A DNA stretch of 64,000 nt. Source: Oscillospiraceae bacterium. Lineage in GTDB: Bacteria; Bacillota; Clostridia; Oscillospirales; CAG-272. The notes below the pieces were generated by a model. It had not been told where the DNA came from and did no database searches. It saw only the letters and a program-made list of their open reading frames with translations. Position 1 is the first letter of the stretch; the number at the start of each line of letters is the position of its first letter. This document shows positions 45,464 through 54,871 of this stretch, piece by piece. Location of the stretch: positions 1 to 64,000 of the forward strand of contig SVQN01000002.1 in NCBI GenBank assembly GCA_015065295.1. Reading direction: 5' to 3'. Made by a program: the position numbers and the translations under genes.

Positions 45464-46585
45464 ATGATTCGTGTACTGAATATTCTGACCGACTCCAATA
45501 TCGGCGGGGCGGGGCGGCTTCTCGTGAACTACCTGCGGAACTTCGACCGGACAGAGTTCGAGACCGCCGTGGTTCTTCCTGCCGGTTCCGACCTGAAGCC
45601 GTGCGTCGAGGAAGCCGGCTATCCCGTCATCGAAATCCAAAACGGGCGTGACAAAAGTATGGATTTCGCGGCAATGCGCGAGGTCCAGCAGATCATCCGC
45701 GAATGGAAACCCGACATCGTCCACACCCATTCGGCGTTCTACGGCAAGATGGCGGCGTATCTCTGCGGCGTGAAGTCGCGGTTCTATACCCGTCACAGCG
45801 CGTTTCCCCCGCCGAAAAAGCTGACAACCTTCCCGGGAAAGCAGATCAACGGCTTTGTCAACAACACCCTTGCGACGGACATCGTCGCCGTGGCGCAGGC
45901 AGCCGCCGACAATATGACCGACACGGGCGTCAATCCGAAAAAAATCACCGTCATCATCAACGGTGTGGACGAAATGCGCCGGACAACGGCAGAGGAACAG
46001 GCGGAACTCAAGCGTTCGCTGAACATCGCGGATTCCACGTTCGTCTGCGGGATTTCCGCCCGTCTGGAGCCGTACAAGGGGCATTCGTACCTGCTCGATA
46101 CGATGAAAACCGTTCTGGAAGCCCATCCCGACACCGTTCTGCTCGTCATCGGCGGCGGTTCGTGCGACGCGGAACTGAAAGAACAGGCGAATTCGCTCGG
46201 CATCGCGGATCGTGTCATTTTCACGGGGTTCGTGAACGATGTCGCACCGTACTACAACATCATGGATCTGAATCTCAACTGTTCGTGGGGAACGGAAACG
46301 TCCTGCCTCGCGCTGTCGGAAGGCATGAGCCTGTACGTTCCGGCGGTCGTAACGACCTACGGCGGCAACCCGTACATGATTACCGAAGGCGTAAACGGAC
46401 TGCTCGTCCCGGAAAAGGACAGCCCCGCGATGGCGGCGGCGATGCTGAAAATCATGGACGATCCGGCACTGCGTCAGAGACTTTCCGCAGGCGCAAGAGA
46501 GATGTACGAGAAGAAATTCACGGCGGCGGCGATGACCCGTCAGCTCGAGGAACTGTACCGGAAATCCGTCGGAAGATGGAAATAA
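45464..46585 (+). CDS. Glycosyltransferase family 4 (GT-B)
   Basis: A 373-residue GT-B glycosyltransferase. The N-terminal domain has LNILTDSNIGGAGRLLVNYLR, the donor-binding C-terminal domain has CGISARLEPYKGHSYLLDTM, FTGFVNDVAPYYNIMDL and the E-rich LALSEGMSLYVPAVVTTYGGNPYMI (EX7E type). AAGGAGA lies before the ATG. It is likely cytoplasmic and involved in envelope polysaccharide or glycolipid synthesis, in keeping with murJ upstream. Donor and acceptor sugars are unknown. Confidence 0.9.
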   Translation: MIRVLNILTDSNIGGAGRLLVNYLRNFDRTEFETAVVLPAGSDLKPCVEEAGYPVIEIQNGRDKSMDFAAMREVQQIIREWKPDIVHTHSAFYGKMAAYLCGVKSRFYTRHSAFPPPKKLTTFPGKQINGFVNNTLATDIVAVAQAAADNMTDTGVNPKKITVIINGVDEMRRTTAEEQAELKRSLNIADSTFVCGISARLEPYKGHSYLLDTMKTVLEAHPDTVLLVIGGGSCDAELKEQANSLGIADRVIFTGFVNDVAPYYNIMDLNLNCSWGTETSCLALSEGMSLYVPAVVTTYGGNPYMITEGVNGLLVPEKDSPAMAAAMLKIMDDPALRQRLSAGAREMYEKKFTAAAMTRQLEELYRKSVGRWK

Positions 46586-46612
46586 TATCCTTTCCGGACA
46601 ATTCTGATTTTC

Positions 46613-46650
46613 AATACCCTGCAGAAATTGACACGCGGGGTATTTTTTAT
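46613..46650 (+). terminator. Terminator after the glycosyltransferase
   Basis: AATACCC...GGGGTATT followed by TTTTTAT, 28 nt after the glycosyltransferase stop. Confidence 0.78.
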
Positions 46651-46680
46651 AGGCAAACTGCCAAAATGAATAAAAAGGTC

Positions 46681-46753
46681 TTGACTTATTCAGAATATGG
46701 GTGTAAAATAAGACTAATTTTGATTGGCGGGGGATTTTTTTGAAGCCCCCGCC
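46681..46753 (+). promoter_or_regulatory. Promoter and leader hairpin of the TRAP operon
   Basis: TTGACT (46681-46686), 17 bp, TAAAAT (46704-46709). In the leader, GGCGGGGG (46726-46733) pairs with CCCCCGCC (46746-46753); the loop holds seven T residues. The hairpin could affect initiation or mRNA stability. Confidence 0.8.
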
Positions 46754-46797
46754 GGAAAAATTTCAAAATCTATCATTATTCGAAAGCAGGGAATGTT

Positions 46798-47751
46798 ATG
46801 AAAAAGACTCTCTCTATGCTCCTCGCAGTCGTTATGATGGCTGCTCTGGTTCTCACCTCCTGCGGCGGCGGAAACGAAAAGATCTTCCTCGCTACCGGCA
46901 GTGAAACCGGTACCTATTACTCCTTCGGCATCGCTCTCGGTCAGGTCATGAAGGACAAGATCGGTCAGGAATTCGGCGTTCAGTCCACCGGTGCTTCCAA
47001 GGCGAACATCCAGCTCGTTGCTGCAGGCGACGTTGACATGGCAATCGTTCAGAACGACGTTATGGACTATGCGTTCAACGGCACCAACACCTTCGCTGAA
47101 GAAGGCGCACTCTCCGGCTTCTCCGCAGTTGCTACCCTCTATGCGGAAGTTGTACAGATCGTTGCAAAGCCCGGCATCACCAGCGTTGCTGACCTCAAGG
47201 GCAAGACCGTTTCCGTAGGCGACGCAGGTTCCGGTACCGAATTCAATGCCGCTCAGATTTTCGAAGCATACGGCATGACCTTCGACGACATCAACAAGCA
47301 GTCCCTCGGCTTCACCGACTCTGCCGACAAGTTCAAGGACGGCCAGCTTGACGCGTTCTTCGTAACCGCAGGCGCACCGACCACCTGCATCACCGACCTC
47401 GCTACCTCCAATGACTTCGTCATCCTCTCCATCGGCGAAACCGAAATGCAGTACCTCAAGGATAACTACGGTTACTACACCGAATATACCCTCGCAGCAG
47501 GCACCTACGGCGAAAAGCAGCCCGAAGATGCAACCACCGTTGCAGTCAAGGCAACCCTCATCGCAGCAGACGATCTCTCCGAAGACGCTGTATACAAGGT
47601 AACCAAGGGTATTTTTGAAAACATCGACGCAATCAAGGCTACCCACGCGAAGGGTGAAGAACTCTCCGCAGACAATGGCGTTCAGGGCGTTTCCATTCCG
47701 TTCCATGCAGGTGCTGAAAAGTACTTCAAGGAAATCGGTAAGCTGAACTAA
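46798..47751 (+). CDS. TAXI-family TRAP transporter solute-binding protein
   Basis: A 317-residue lipoprotein. The signal sequence MKKTLSMLLAVVMMAALVLTSC ends in a lipobox. The mature protein opens FLATGSETGTYYSFGIALGQVM, the TAXI hallmark, with STGASKANIQLVAAGDVDMAIVQNDV and VSVGDAGSGTEFNAAQI. It would bind a small carboxylate, possibly glutamate-like or another organic acid, outside the membrane. The downstream DUF1850 protein and fused permease complete a TAXI-TRAP operon. A strong promoter stands upstream. Confidence 0.95.
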   Translation: MKKTLSMLLAVVMMAALVLTSCGGGNEKIFLATGSETGTYYSFGIALGQVMKDKIGQEFGVQSTGASKANIQLVAAGDVDMAIVQNDVMDYAFNGTNTFAEEGALSGFSAVATLYAEVVQIVAKPGITSVADLKGKTVSVGDAGSGTEFNAAQIFEAYGMTFDDINKQSLGFTDSADKFKDGQLDAFFVTAGAPTTCITDLATSNDFVILSIGETEMQYLKDNYGYYTEYTLAAGTYGEKQPEDATTVAVKATLIAADDLSEDAVYKVTKGIFENIDAIKATHAKGEELSADNGVQGVSIPFHAGAEKYFKEIGKLN

Positions 47752-47754
47752 GGC

Positions 47755-48261
47755 TTGAAAACACGAACCTTCTTAACGAACAAAAAAGCAGCGGCCGCAG
47801 CGATTGTCACTGCGGCTCTGTTTGTTCTTGCAGCGGCTGTGATCCTGACCGTTTCCCTGAAAACCAGCGGCACGCTCGTGATCCGGAATGCGGAAACCGG
47901 TAAAATCTACGCCCGGTACGACTGTCCGGACGGAACACGGTTTGAAGTGGAATTTCTCCATTCGGTGAACAAATCCCCCGTCATCGACGTGTTTGAAGCA
48001 TCGGACGGTATCATCCGCGTTGCCGAAGCGCGATACTACACCTTCGGTGCGGGAATGCCGACGGAAGCCGATCAGCCGACGTGGAAATTCTCCTACGCGG
48101 ACGACGGCGCGATTGTCGTCACGGGGATCACCTACACCTACGACAGCCTGAACTACATCGTCGGAACCGTCCATGACCACTATCTCACCATTCACGGTGA
48201 ACGGATCAACCTCCGCGAACTCTGCGGCAGGAACGCAAAAATCGAAATCACAATTGACTAA
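47755..48261 (+). CDS. DUF1850 protein of TRAP-TAXI operon
   Basis: A 168-residue protein with one N-terminal membrane helix (AAAAAIVTAALFVLAAAVILTVSL) and an extracytoplasmic domain containing FEVEFLHSVNKSPVIDVFEA, the DUF1850 hallmark. Genes of this family regularly sit between the TAXI binder and the fused permease, and may be accessory to transport. It begins with TTG four bases after the previous stop, with the likely site AAGG unusually close, so the start is uncertain. Its last codons ATT GAC TAA overlap an H repeat. Confidence 0.87.
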   Translation: MKTRTFLTNKKAAAAAIVTAALFVLAAAVILTVSLKTSGTLVIRNAETGKIYARYDCPDGTRFEVEFLHSVNKSPVIDVFEASDGIIRVAEARYYTFGAGMPTEADQPTWKFSYADDGAIVVTGITYTYDSLNYIVGTVHDHYLTIHGERINLRELCGRNAKIEITID

Positions 48262-48363
48262 GAACTAATAACTAAGAGTGAATAACTATCTCTGAATTTC
48301 ACGTCAGGCAGACAGACAAAAAGTTTTTACCGGTTATTAGTCATTCACTCTTAGCTATTAGCC
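48257..48363. repeat. H repeat (heptad hairpin), copy 4
   Basis: GACTAAGAACTAATAACTAA and AGTGAATAACTA pair with TTATTAGTCATTCACTC TTAGC. It begins in the DUF1850 stop codon and separates it from the TRAP permease gene in the same operon. Confidence 0.82.
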
Positions 48364-48381
48364 CTTTCACAGGAGTCCTCT

Positions 48382-50379
48382 ATGTCCAAGAAAACCAACA
48401 CCCCCAACGATCCCGAAATCCACTCCATGACGGATCTCCTCGCCGAAGACGATTCCTTCGACGCGGATGCCCTGCTTGCCGACCTCGACAAAGAGTCGAA
48501 CGTCCGCAGCTACAGCGGCACCGTCTCCAAGTGGATTCTCCGCGGCATTCTCGTTGCCCTCATCGGCTTCATTTTCTACTGCATCTACGGCTATATCGAG
48601 GAACGTGCGCGCAAGAGCCTCTTCCTCGGCATCATCATGCTCGCCGGATACCTCCTCTATCCCCCGAGCAAAAAGCACGACGTTCACCTCGTCCACATCC
48701 ACTGGCAGGATGCCGCTGCTGCCGTGATCGCGTTCCTTCCTTACTTGTATTTCGCTCTGAACGTCAATGCGTTCATCGAAAAGGCGACCAAGATCACCAA
48801 TCTTGACATGATTATCGCCCTCGTCGGCATCATCGCTCTGTTTGAACTGTGCCGCCGCGTGACCGGTGTTCCGATCATGGTCGTTGCGGGATGCTTCATC
48901 GCCTACATTTTCTATCACTGTATGTTCGAGCGCGGCTTTGACTTCCTCAAAACCGTCCGCACGATCGTGTACCAGCTCTTCTACTCCAACGTTTCCATTA
49001 TGGGTTCGCCGATCAGCGTCTGTGTCGGATTCATCGTCCTGTTCATCCTGTTCGGCGCATTCCTTGAAAAATCCGGCATCGGTACCTTCTTTATCGACCT
49101 CGCCAACTCCATCGCGGGTTTCTCCGCAGGCGGTCCGGCGAAGGTTGCCGTTATCTCCAGTGCCCTCGAAGGGATGTACTCCGGTTCGTCCGTTGCCAAT
49201 ACCGTCGGTTCCGGCTCCGTGACCATCCCCGTTATGAAGAAAGCCGGCTACCGTCCCGAGTTTGCGGCAGCCGTTGAAGCGGCAGCCTCCACGGGCGGTC
49301 AGATCATGCCTCCCATCATGGGTGCGGCGGCGTTCCTCATGGCCGAAATGACCGGCTACACCTACCCGCAGATCGCAACGGCGGCGATTCTTCCGGCAGT
49401 CCTCTACTTCGCCGGTATCTTCCTGATGGTTCACTTTGAAGCAAAGCGCATCGGTCTGAAGGGTCTTCCGAAGGACAGCATCCCGAATTTCTTCAAGCTG
49501 ATGCTCCGCAAGGGATACCTCCTTCTCCCGATCATCACCCTCGTCGGTCTGATGTCGTCCGGGAAAACCGCGTCCCTCTCCGCGTCCATTGCGATTCTCG
49601 TGTCCATCGTGGTCAGCTTCTTCGATAAGGAAACCCGCTTCACTCCCGTCAAGCTCGTGGAAACCATCGAAACCGGCGCAAGAAACGCCATCGGTGTAAC
49701 GGTTGCCTGCGGTATGGCAGGGATCGTCATCGGCGTTATCAGCTACACCGGTCTGGCAACGACCCTGTTCAACGTCATCGTTCCGATCGCACGTCAGAAC
49801 GTGTTCCTTGCCCTCTTCCTGACCATGATCGCGTGCATCATCTGCGGTATGGGCGTTCCGACCACGGCAAACTACATCCTCATGGCGACCATCACCGCCC
49901 CGATCGTTGTCGAAATGGGCATTCCGCTTCTCGCGGCACACATGTTCGTCTTCTTCTTCGGGATCGTTGCGGATATCACCCCGCCGGTTGCCCTTGCAGC
50001 CTTCGCCGGTTCCGCAATCGCCCACTCGAACCCGTTCAAAACCGGTGTTCAGGCGACCAAACTCGCCATTGCGGCGTTTATCATTCCGTATGTCTTTGCG
50101 CTCAGCCCGGAAATTCTCTGGATTGACACGGAAGCTCTGGAAGTTGTCCGTATTGTCATCACGTCCGTCATCGGTATGGTCGGCATCTCCGCCGGTCTGG
50201 AAGGTTATCTGCTGCTTCCCGCAAAAATCTGGGAACGTGTGATCTTCGTCGCGGCAGGACTTCTGCTCGTTATCCCGAGCATCGAAACCGACATCATCGG
50301 TATCGTCCTGATGGTACTCTGCGTCGGTCTCCAGCTGATCCGGAAAGCGAGGAATTCCGCAAAAAAGAAAACCGCATAA
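48382..50379 (+). CDS. TRAP transporter fused permease (DctQM, TAXI type)
   Basis: A 665-residue membrane protein that fuses the 4-helix DctQ and 12-helix DctM parts of a TRAP carrier. Residues 45-160 form the first segment (GILVALIGFIFYCIYGYIEERA; LLYPPS). The DctM part has VCVGFIVLFILFGAFLEKSGIGTFFIDLANSIAGFSAGGPAKVAVISSALEGMYSGSSVANTVGSGSVTIP and the repeat GMGVPTTANYILMATITAP. It works with the TAXI binder to import a solute with sodium or protons. CAGGAGT precedes the ATG. A terminator follows. Confidence 0.95.
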   Translation: MSKKTNTPNDPEIHSMTDLLAEDDSFDADALLADLDKESNVRSYSGTVSKWILRGILVALIGFIFYCIYGYIEERARKSLFLGIIMLAGYLLYPPSKKHDVHLVHIHWQDAAAAVIAFLPYLYFALNVNAFIEKATKITNLDMIIALVGIIALFELCRRVTGVPIMVVAGCFIAYIFYHCMFERGFDFLKTVRTIVYQLFYSNVSIMGSPISVCVGFIVLFILFGAFLEKSGIGTFFIDLANSIAGFSAGGPAKVAVISSALEGMYSGSSVANTVGSGSVTIPVMKKAGYRPEFAAAVEAAASTGGQIMPPIMGAAAFLMAEMTGYTYPQIATAAILPAVLYFAGIFLMVHFEAKRIGLKGLPKDSIPNFFKLMLRKGYLLLPIITLVGLMSSGKTASLSASIAILVSIVVSFFDKETRFTPVKLVETIETGARNAIGVTVACGMAGIVIGVISYTGLATTLFNVIVPIARQNVFLALFLTMIACIICGMGVPTTANYILMATITAPIVVEMGIPLLAAHMFVFFFGIVADITPPVALAAFAGSAIAHSNPFKTGVQATKLAIAAFIIPYVFALSPEILWIDTEALEVVRIVITSVIGMVGISAGLEGYLLLPAKIWERVIFVAAGLLLVIPSIETDIIGIVLMVLCVGLQLIRKARNSAKKKTA

Positions 50380-50396
50380 ATTTATCCTCCTATAAC

Positions 50397-50442
50397 AGAA
50401 GCACCGGAACCGGTATTCCCTCGAATGCCGTCCGGTGCTTCT
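50397..50442 (+). terminator. Terminator of the TRAP operon
   Basis: AGAAGCACCGGA and TCCGGTGCTTCT form a 12-bp stem 18 nt after the permease stop; the T-tract after it is weak. Confidence 0.7.
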
Positions 50443-50526
50443 GCCGTTCTTTCTCTCTCAGTTTCAGTATATGCTGCGGACTGCCCGTTCAGTACCGTGG
50501 TTGTATTGATTTCCCGTTTTCGGAAA

Positions 50527-51470
50527 TTACCCGATGTGCAGAACCGCACTGCCGCTCTTCTGCCCGATCTGAATCATTTTCGCCGGAACCGCTTTCCCGT
50601 TCCGTCCGACACAGACATTGGCCGCGTCGATTGTATACCACTCGCTGTACACCGGATTGGAGCGTTCGTATTTGCTTCGGGTGGAGTAGGTCTGTATGCA
50701 GAATGCAATGCTGTCCCAGTCCTGTGTAACCGTATAGGTATACGATGTGATCGGTTTCTCGATGACCGCAAGACTGTACCAGGTTCTCTGACCGTTGACC
50801 GCATAGGTAATCCTGACCCCGCGAACCTCTGTCGCCTGTGTCGGAAACTTCCACTGCAGCGTGAACGGCCGGTTTTTCAGAATGATCCCGCATTGGATAT
50901 GATATGGGGACAGCGTATAGATCAGACTGCCGGAACAGACAAACGCGGGAGTCTCGATCTCCGCATACGCCGCATAATTTCCGGACGCTTCTTCGCCGGT
51001 TTCATACAGCGCGACCGCAATCCGGTAATAAATTCCGTGACCATCGTCCGCGCCCTCCACGGGGTGCGAGAAAGACATCTGTTCTGTACGCCCGTCCGGT
51101 GTCAGCAGACAGCTTCTGGTATAGACCGGTTCCATGTCCGCGTTCGTCGTATGATACAGCCAGACTCCCACCGTATAGGCGGTATATCCTTCCGGAATCC
51201 CGTCCACTGTCCACGAAACACGGGAGTTCTGCCCTTTCAGAAATCCCGGATACGGCAGAAGCGAAATCACCGGTACGGAAACACTGCCGTCGCCCTTCCA
51301 TGTGATCGTATGAGTCTGTGCGGAACGTCCTTCATAGGAAATCCCCGCCGCAGAGGAAATGGTCAGCGACTGCACGCCCTCCCGGAAACTGAACAGCGCA
51401 TTCAGCGGTTTGGCAAACACCGGTTCCGAAACCGCAGCAGACTCACCGTCGTAGGTAAACGTTACCGCCG
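50527..51470 (-). pseudogene. 3' fragment of a phage tail/structural protein gene
   Basis: About 315 residues from VTFTYDGESAAV onward, rich in beta strands and with fibronectin-III-like modules (PFTLQWKFPTQATEVRGVRITYAVNGQRTWYSL), the style of phage tail or tip proteins. It has no start codon of its own: the ORF continues back only through the other frame of the terminase gene. The fusion point near 51465-51475 is the scar of a deletion that removed the end of the terminase gene and everything between. It is not expected to be expressed as such. Confidence 0.7.
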
Positions 51471-52511
51471 CAGGCCGTTGATGAGATACTGCGCTTCGTT
51501 GTCCGCAAAGATGTACTTGATATACACCCCCGGATAATCGCGCCGCAGGCCGTCCAGAAACCGCAGGCACTCGCGGTTGATCCGTTCCGCGTCGATTTCG
51601 CCTTTTCCGCCGTCCACGGCATGGTCACGCAGAACCGTGATCCTGCCGCCGTCCAGAAACGCGCTTGCCGCAAACGTGGTTTTCGACCGGTTTCCGCCGA
51701 AGTCAATCCCGATGTTCACGAACCGTATATCCTGCGGATTCACGGAATCCACCGTGAATTCGGACGGATTGTCCGCGAATTTCCGGTAAATCAGCCCCTC
51801 GGCGGCACACCGCTGTCCGAGGATGTCTCTCCGGTACCACACCGACGTTTTGTCGTACTGCGCCACGATATCGTCCAGCCGGTCTTTGGTAATCACCGGA
51901 TTGTCGAATATCGTGAAGTGCGCGTAGTTGTAGAAATCCTCACGAACCTCGCCGCTGTCCCGCATCGCCGCGTATTTATCGAGATAATCCCGGTAAATCG
52001 GCGCGTTCGGCGGTCCGGGGTTGAGGTCCCAGAACACCCGCCGGTCCCGCGCGGCAAGCTGACGGTTGAACGCCTCCCGGATAATGCCGTCGTCGTGCAG
52101 GTTGATCTCCGTGGCAATCCACATTCCGTAGGAATTCCCGCGGATCTTTTTGTACGAATCGGAATTCTTCCCGCCCGCGAAAATGATGATCCTTTCCCCG
52201 CGCTTTGTCTGCACGCGAAGTGCTTCATTGTCACGGTAACGGATCCATTTCGACCGTCCGCGGAAGATATGCTCCAGCCCGAGACCGTTGCAGTCGCCGA
52301 GATTGAGCTTCGCGTTCCCGAGCGTCGATCCGGTCGCCAGATGAAACCGGTCGGGCGAATCCTCCAGAAGCGCGGCGAACACGAAGACATTGTCCACCGT
52401 CTTTCCGGCACGCACCGCCCCTTCCGCAACGTTCACCGTCGAACGATAGGCACGCCGCATATAATCGCAGTGCCGCCCGCCGAAGATGTACCCGTTCCCC
52501 TGCACCGTCAC
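51462..52511 (-). pseudogene. terL: Truncated phage terminase large subunit
   Basis: 349 residues of a PBSX-type TerL. The start is GTG at 52511, with AAAGGAGG 8 nt upstream and one base after the small-subunit stop. The ATPase part has VAEGAVRAGKTVDNV (Walker A-like) and ATEINLHDDGIIREAFNR. The nuclease part has IGIDFGGNRSKTTF (first Asp) and YIFADNEAQ (second Asp) but ends at LINGLRR, before the third acidic residue. A full protein is about 420 residues, so roughly 70-80 are missing. It is inactive as a nuclease. Confidence 0.82.
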
Positions 52512-52512
52512 G

Positions 52513-52905
52513 TCACTCACCTCCTTTCTCGTCGTTGAAAATGCTCTCGCGTAATCCCGCAAGTTCCTGATCCGCACCGGTTCCGCCGGACAGATTCTCC
52601 GGTCTGCCGCCGTTTTTCCGGTACAGGACGTCCAGATACAGCCGCATCGCCGAAACATTCCCTTCCTTCGCCAGCTTCATCAGCTCGCTCCAGACATAAG
52701 CCGCCTTCGTCTCCGCAAACCCGCGTGCCAGTGACGCCGCATACATCGGAAACTTTCCGCCGCATACCCAGTCGATGAACTCTTCTTCCGCCACCTGACA
52801 CGCCGCCAGCGCACTTTCCAGCGATTCGCCGCGTGCCATCGCGCAGACCACATCGCGCTGTTTCTGCTCCGTCGGACTTCCCGCAGATTCCTTTTCATTT
52901 TCCAT
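52513..52905 (-). CDS. terS: Phage terminase small subunit
   Basis: A 130-residue protein with a helix-turn-helix-like N-terminal part (RDVVCAMARGESLESALAACQVAEEEFIDWVCGGKFP) and a helical oligomerisation region (KLAKEGNVSAMRLYLDVLYRKNGG). It would recognise phage DNA and load TerL. The start at 52905 has AAAGGAGG upstream; the ORF-track start adds ten residues that contain this site. It stands directly before terL. With the large subunit broken, it has no packaging role left. Confidence 0.78.
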   Translation of the reverse strand: MENEKESAGSPTEQKQRDVVCAMARGESLESALAACQVAEEEFIDWVCGGKFPMYAASLARGFAETKAAYVWSELMKLAKEGNVSAMRLYLDVLYRKNGGRPENLSGGTGADQELAGLRESIFNDEKGGE

Positions 52906-52982
52906 AGGATTCCTCCTTTCCGCCGTCCGCTTCACACCCGCTTGCCCTCGGATTTACACGAACGAACTTTCGTTGTGCCAAT

Positions 52983-53011
52983 AGTATACCACAAAAGAAC
53001 CGATTTGTCGT
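52983..53011 (-). promoter_or_regulatory. Weak promoter before the terminase remnant
   Basis: ACGACA, 17 bp, TATACT with an extended TGG before the -10 box on the minus strand. Confidence 0.45.
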
Positions 53012-53072
53012 CCCATCTTTTTCCCACTTTTTTCCCACTTTCGTTCACAATTAAAAACGGGGGGTAAAATGC

Positions 53073-53119
53073 AAAAAACAGCCGTTTTTCAAGGTAAAAA
53101 CCTCAAAAAACGGCTGTTT
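53073..53119 (-). terminator. Terminator of pyk
   Basis: On the minus strand AAACAGCCGTTTTTT pairs with AAAAACGGCTGTTTTTT and ends in a T run, about 80 nt after the pyk stop. Confidence 0.82.
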
Positions 53120-53197
53120 CCGCAAATATTGAATTTTGTATTTTCTTAATTATTTACAGCTTGGTTACAATTGTTTACCGATATGAACCTTCCCGTG

Positions 53198-54634
53198 TCA
53201 ATCGTTCCCGCGAACTACTTCCACCTTCAGGATGTTCGTATTCCCGGGTGTAAGAACGGGTGTCCCGGCAGCAATGACAACCGTATCCCCCGCAGAGACA
53301 ATGTCGTCCTGCTTCGCGCAGTCGATCGCATGGAGGAAGAGCTTGTCCAGCGAATCCTGCACACGGGCAAGAACGGGATAAACGCCCCAGGAAAGCGCGA
53401 GCTGGTGCATCGTTTTAATACGCGGCGTTGCGGCAACAATAGGCTGAACGGGACGGAATTTGGACATCCGGCGCGCGCTCTTCCCGGACGTGGTCAGCGT
53501 AATGATCGCCTTTGCCTTGATATCATTCGCGGTCGTGCAGGCGGCATCGCAGAGTGCGTTGGTGATATCGGTATAGTCAATTTCGTAATTCATCAGACCG
53601 TAGGCGTCCATGGCGAACGCGTCCTTTTCGGCCTGCTCGGCAATTTTCGCCATCGCCCGGACAGCGCGGAGCGGATAACGTCCGACCGCGGTTTCCCCGG
53701 ACAGCATAATGGCACTGGTTCCGTCGAACACGGCATTGGCAACGTCGGAGATTTCCGCACGGGTCGGCGTGGGATTCTCAATCATGGATTCGAGCATCTG
53801 GGTTGCGGTGATGACCATCTTCCCGGCCTGATAGCACTTCTTGATAAAGCGTTTCTGAAGCCCGGGAAGGCGTTCGAAGTCCACCTCAACGCCCATATCA
53901 CCGCGCGCAACCATGATACCGTCGGAATACTTGAGGATTTCGTCAAAGTTTTCGATCCCCTCGTGGTTTTCAATCTTGGAAATAATGCGGATGCTGTGTC
54001 CGCCGTTGTAGTCGAGGAATTTCCGTATTCCGATCACATCCTCAGCGCGGCGCACGAACGAAGCGGCGACAAAATCGACATCCTGCTCAATGCCGAACAG
54101 CAGGTCGCTCTTGTCCTTGTCGGAAAGGTGCGGCATATCGAGGGGGACATTGGGAACATTGACGCCCTTGCCGTTCTTGATTTCCCCGCCGGCGATAACC
54201 TCGCACACGATCTCCGTCTCCGTGACCTCGCGGACGTTGAGTTCAATGATCCCGTCGTTCAGAAGGATCGCGTACCCCGGTTCGACCTGTCTCGGCAGAT
54301 CCTTATAGGTAATAAAGCAGCGCGAACTGTCCCCGGGTACGTCCGGCTCGACCGTCGTAAGCGTAAACGTCGCCCCCGTCTCAAGCATCGCGGCACCCCC
54401 GCAGAAGCACCCGAGCCGAATCTCCGGTCCCTTGGTATCAAGCAGAATGGCCAGCGGCACCCCCAGTCGATCCCGCACCTCCTTGATCCTATCAATGACC
54501 TCCGCGTGTTCCTCGTGCGTCCCATGCGAGAAATTCAGTCTCGCCACGTTCATCCCCGCCCGCACCATCTTCTCGATCATCTCGCTCGAGTTCGACGCAG
54601 GGCCGAGGGTACATACAATTTTCGTCTTCAGCAT
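53198..54634 (-). CDS. pyk: Pyruvate kinase
   Basis: A 478-residue glycolytic enzyme that converts phosphoenolpyruvate and ADP to pyruvate and ATP. It opens MLKTKIVCTLGPASNSSEMIEKMVRAGMNVARLNFSHG. ISKIENHEGIENFDEIL and GIMVARGDMGVE hold the metal- and substrate-binding residues; TATQMLESMIENPTPTRAE is the family signature. The length and the end at the C domain show it lacks the extra PEP-utiliser domain of some Firmicutes. AAGGAGA lies 10 nt before the start at 54634, with a consensus promoter above. The longer ORF-track start is not needed. Confidence 0.98.
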   Translation of the reverse strand: MLKTKIVCTLGPASNSSEMIEKMVRAGMNVARLNFSHGTHEEHAEVIDRIKEVRDRLGVPLAILLDTKGPEIRLGCFCGGAAMLETGATFTLTTVEPDVPGDSSRCFITYKDLPRQVEPGYAILLNDGIIELNVREVTETEIVCEVIAGGEIKNGKGVNVPNVPLDMPHLSDKDKSDLLFGIEQDVDFVAASFVRRAEDVIGIRKFLDYNGGHSIRIISKIENHEGIENFDEILKYSDGIMVARGDMGVEVDFERLPGLQKRFIKKCYQAGKMVITATQMLESMIENPTPTRAEISDVANAVFDGTSAIMLSGETAVGRYPLRAVRAMAKIAEQAEKDAFAMDAYGLMNYEIDYTDITNALCDAACTTANDIKAKAIITLTTSGKSARRMSKFRPVQPIVAATPRIKTMHQLALSWGVYPVLARVQDSLDKLFLHAIDCAKQDDIVSAGDTVVIAAGTPVLTPGNTNILKVEVVRGND

Positions 54635-54673
54635 TGCTGGGTTCTCCTTCCTCTGTTTCTGATTCTTTTCTAC

Positions 54674-54702
54674 ATTATAACATGGATACAGGGGAAGTGC
54701 AA
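54674..54702 (-). promoter_or_regulatory. Promoter of pyk
   Basis: TTGCAC, 17 bp, TATAAT on the minus strand, 40 nt upstream of the start. Confidence 0.82.
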
Positions 54703-54794
54703 GGGGGGACGTGTCAAGTTCCGCATTTTGCATATTCCGTACACAAAAATCAACTGACGCAACTACCAGTAGAATTTACTCAAAAACCGCGTTG

Positions 54795-54822
54795 TTGATT
54801 TTCGGCGGATTTGTGATAAAAT
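54795..54822 (+). promoter_or_regulatory. Probable promoter of the XRE-TPR gene
   Basis: TTGATT, 16 bp, TAAAAT, 50 nt upstream of the ATG, divergent from the pyk promoter. Confidence 0.55.
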
Positions 54823-54871
54823 AAAGTCAGTCAAAACGTTTTGAACTTACTTTCAATCAAGGAGAACAACA

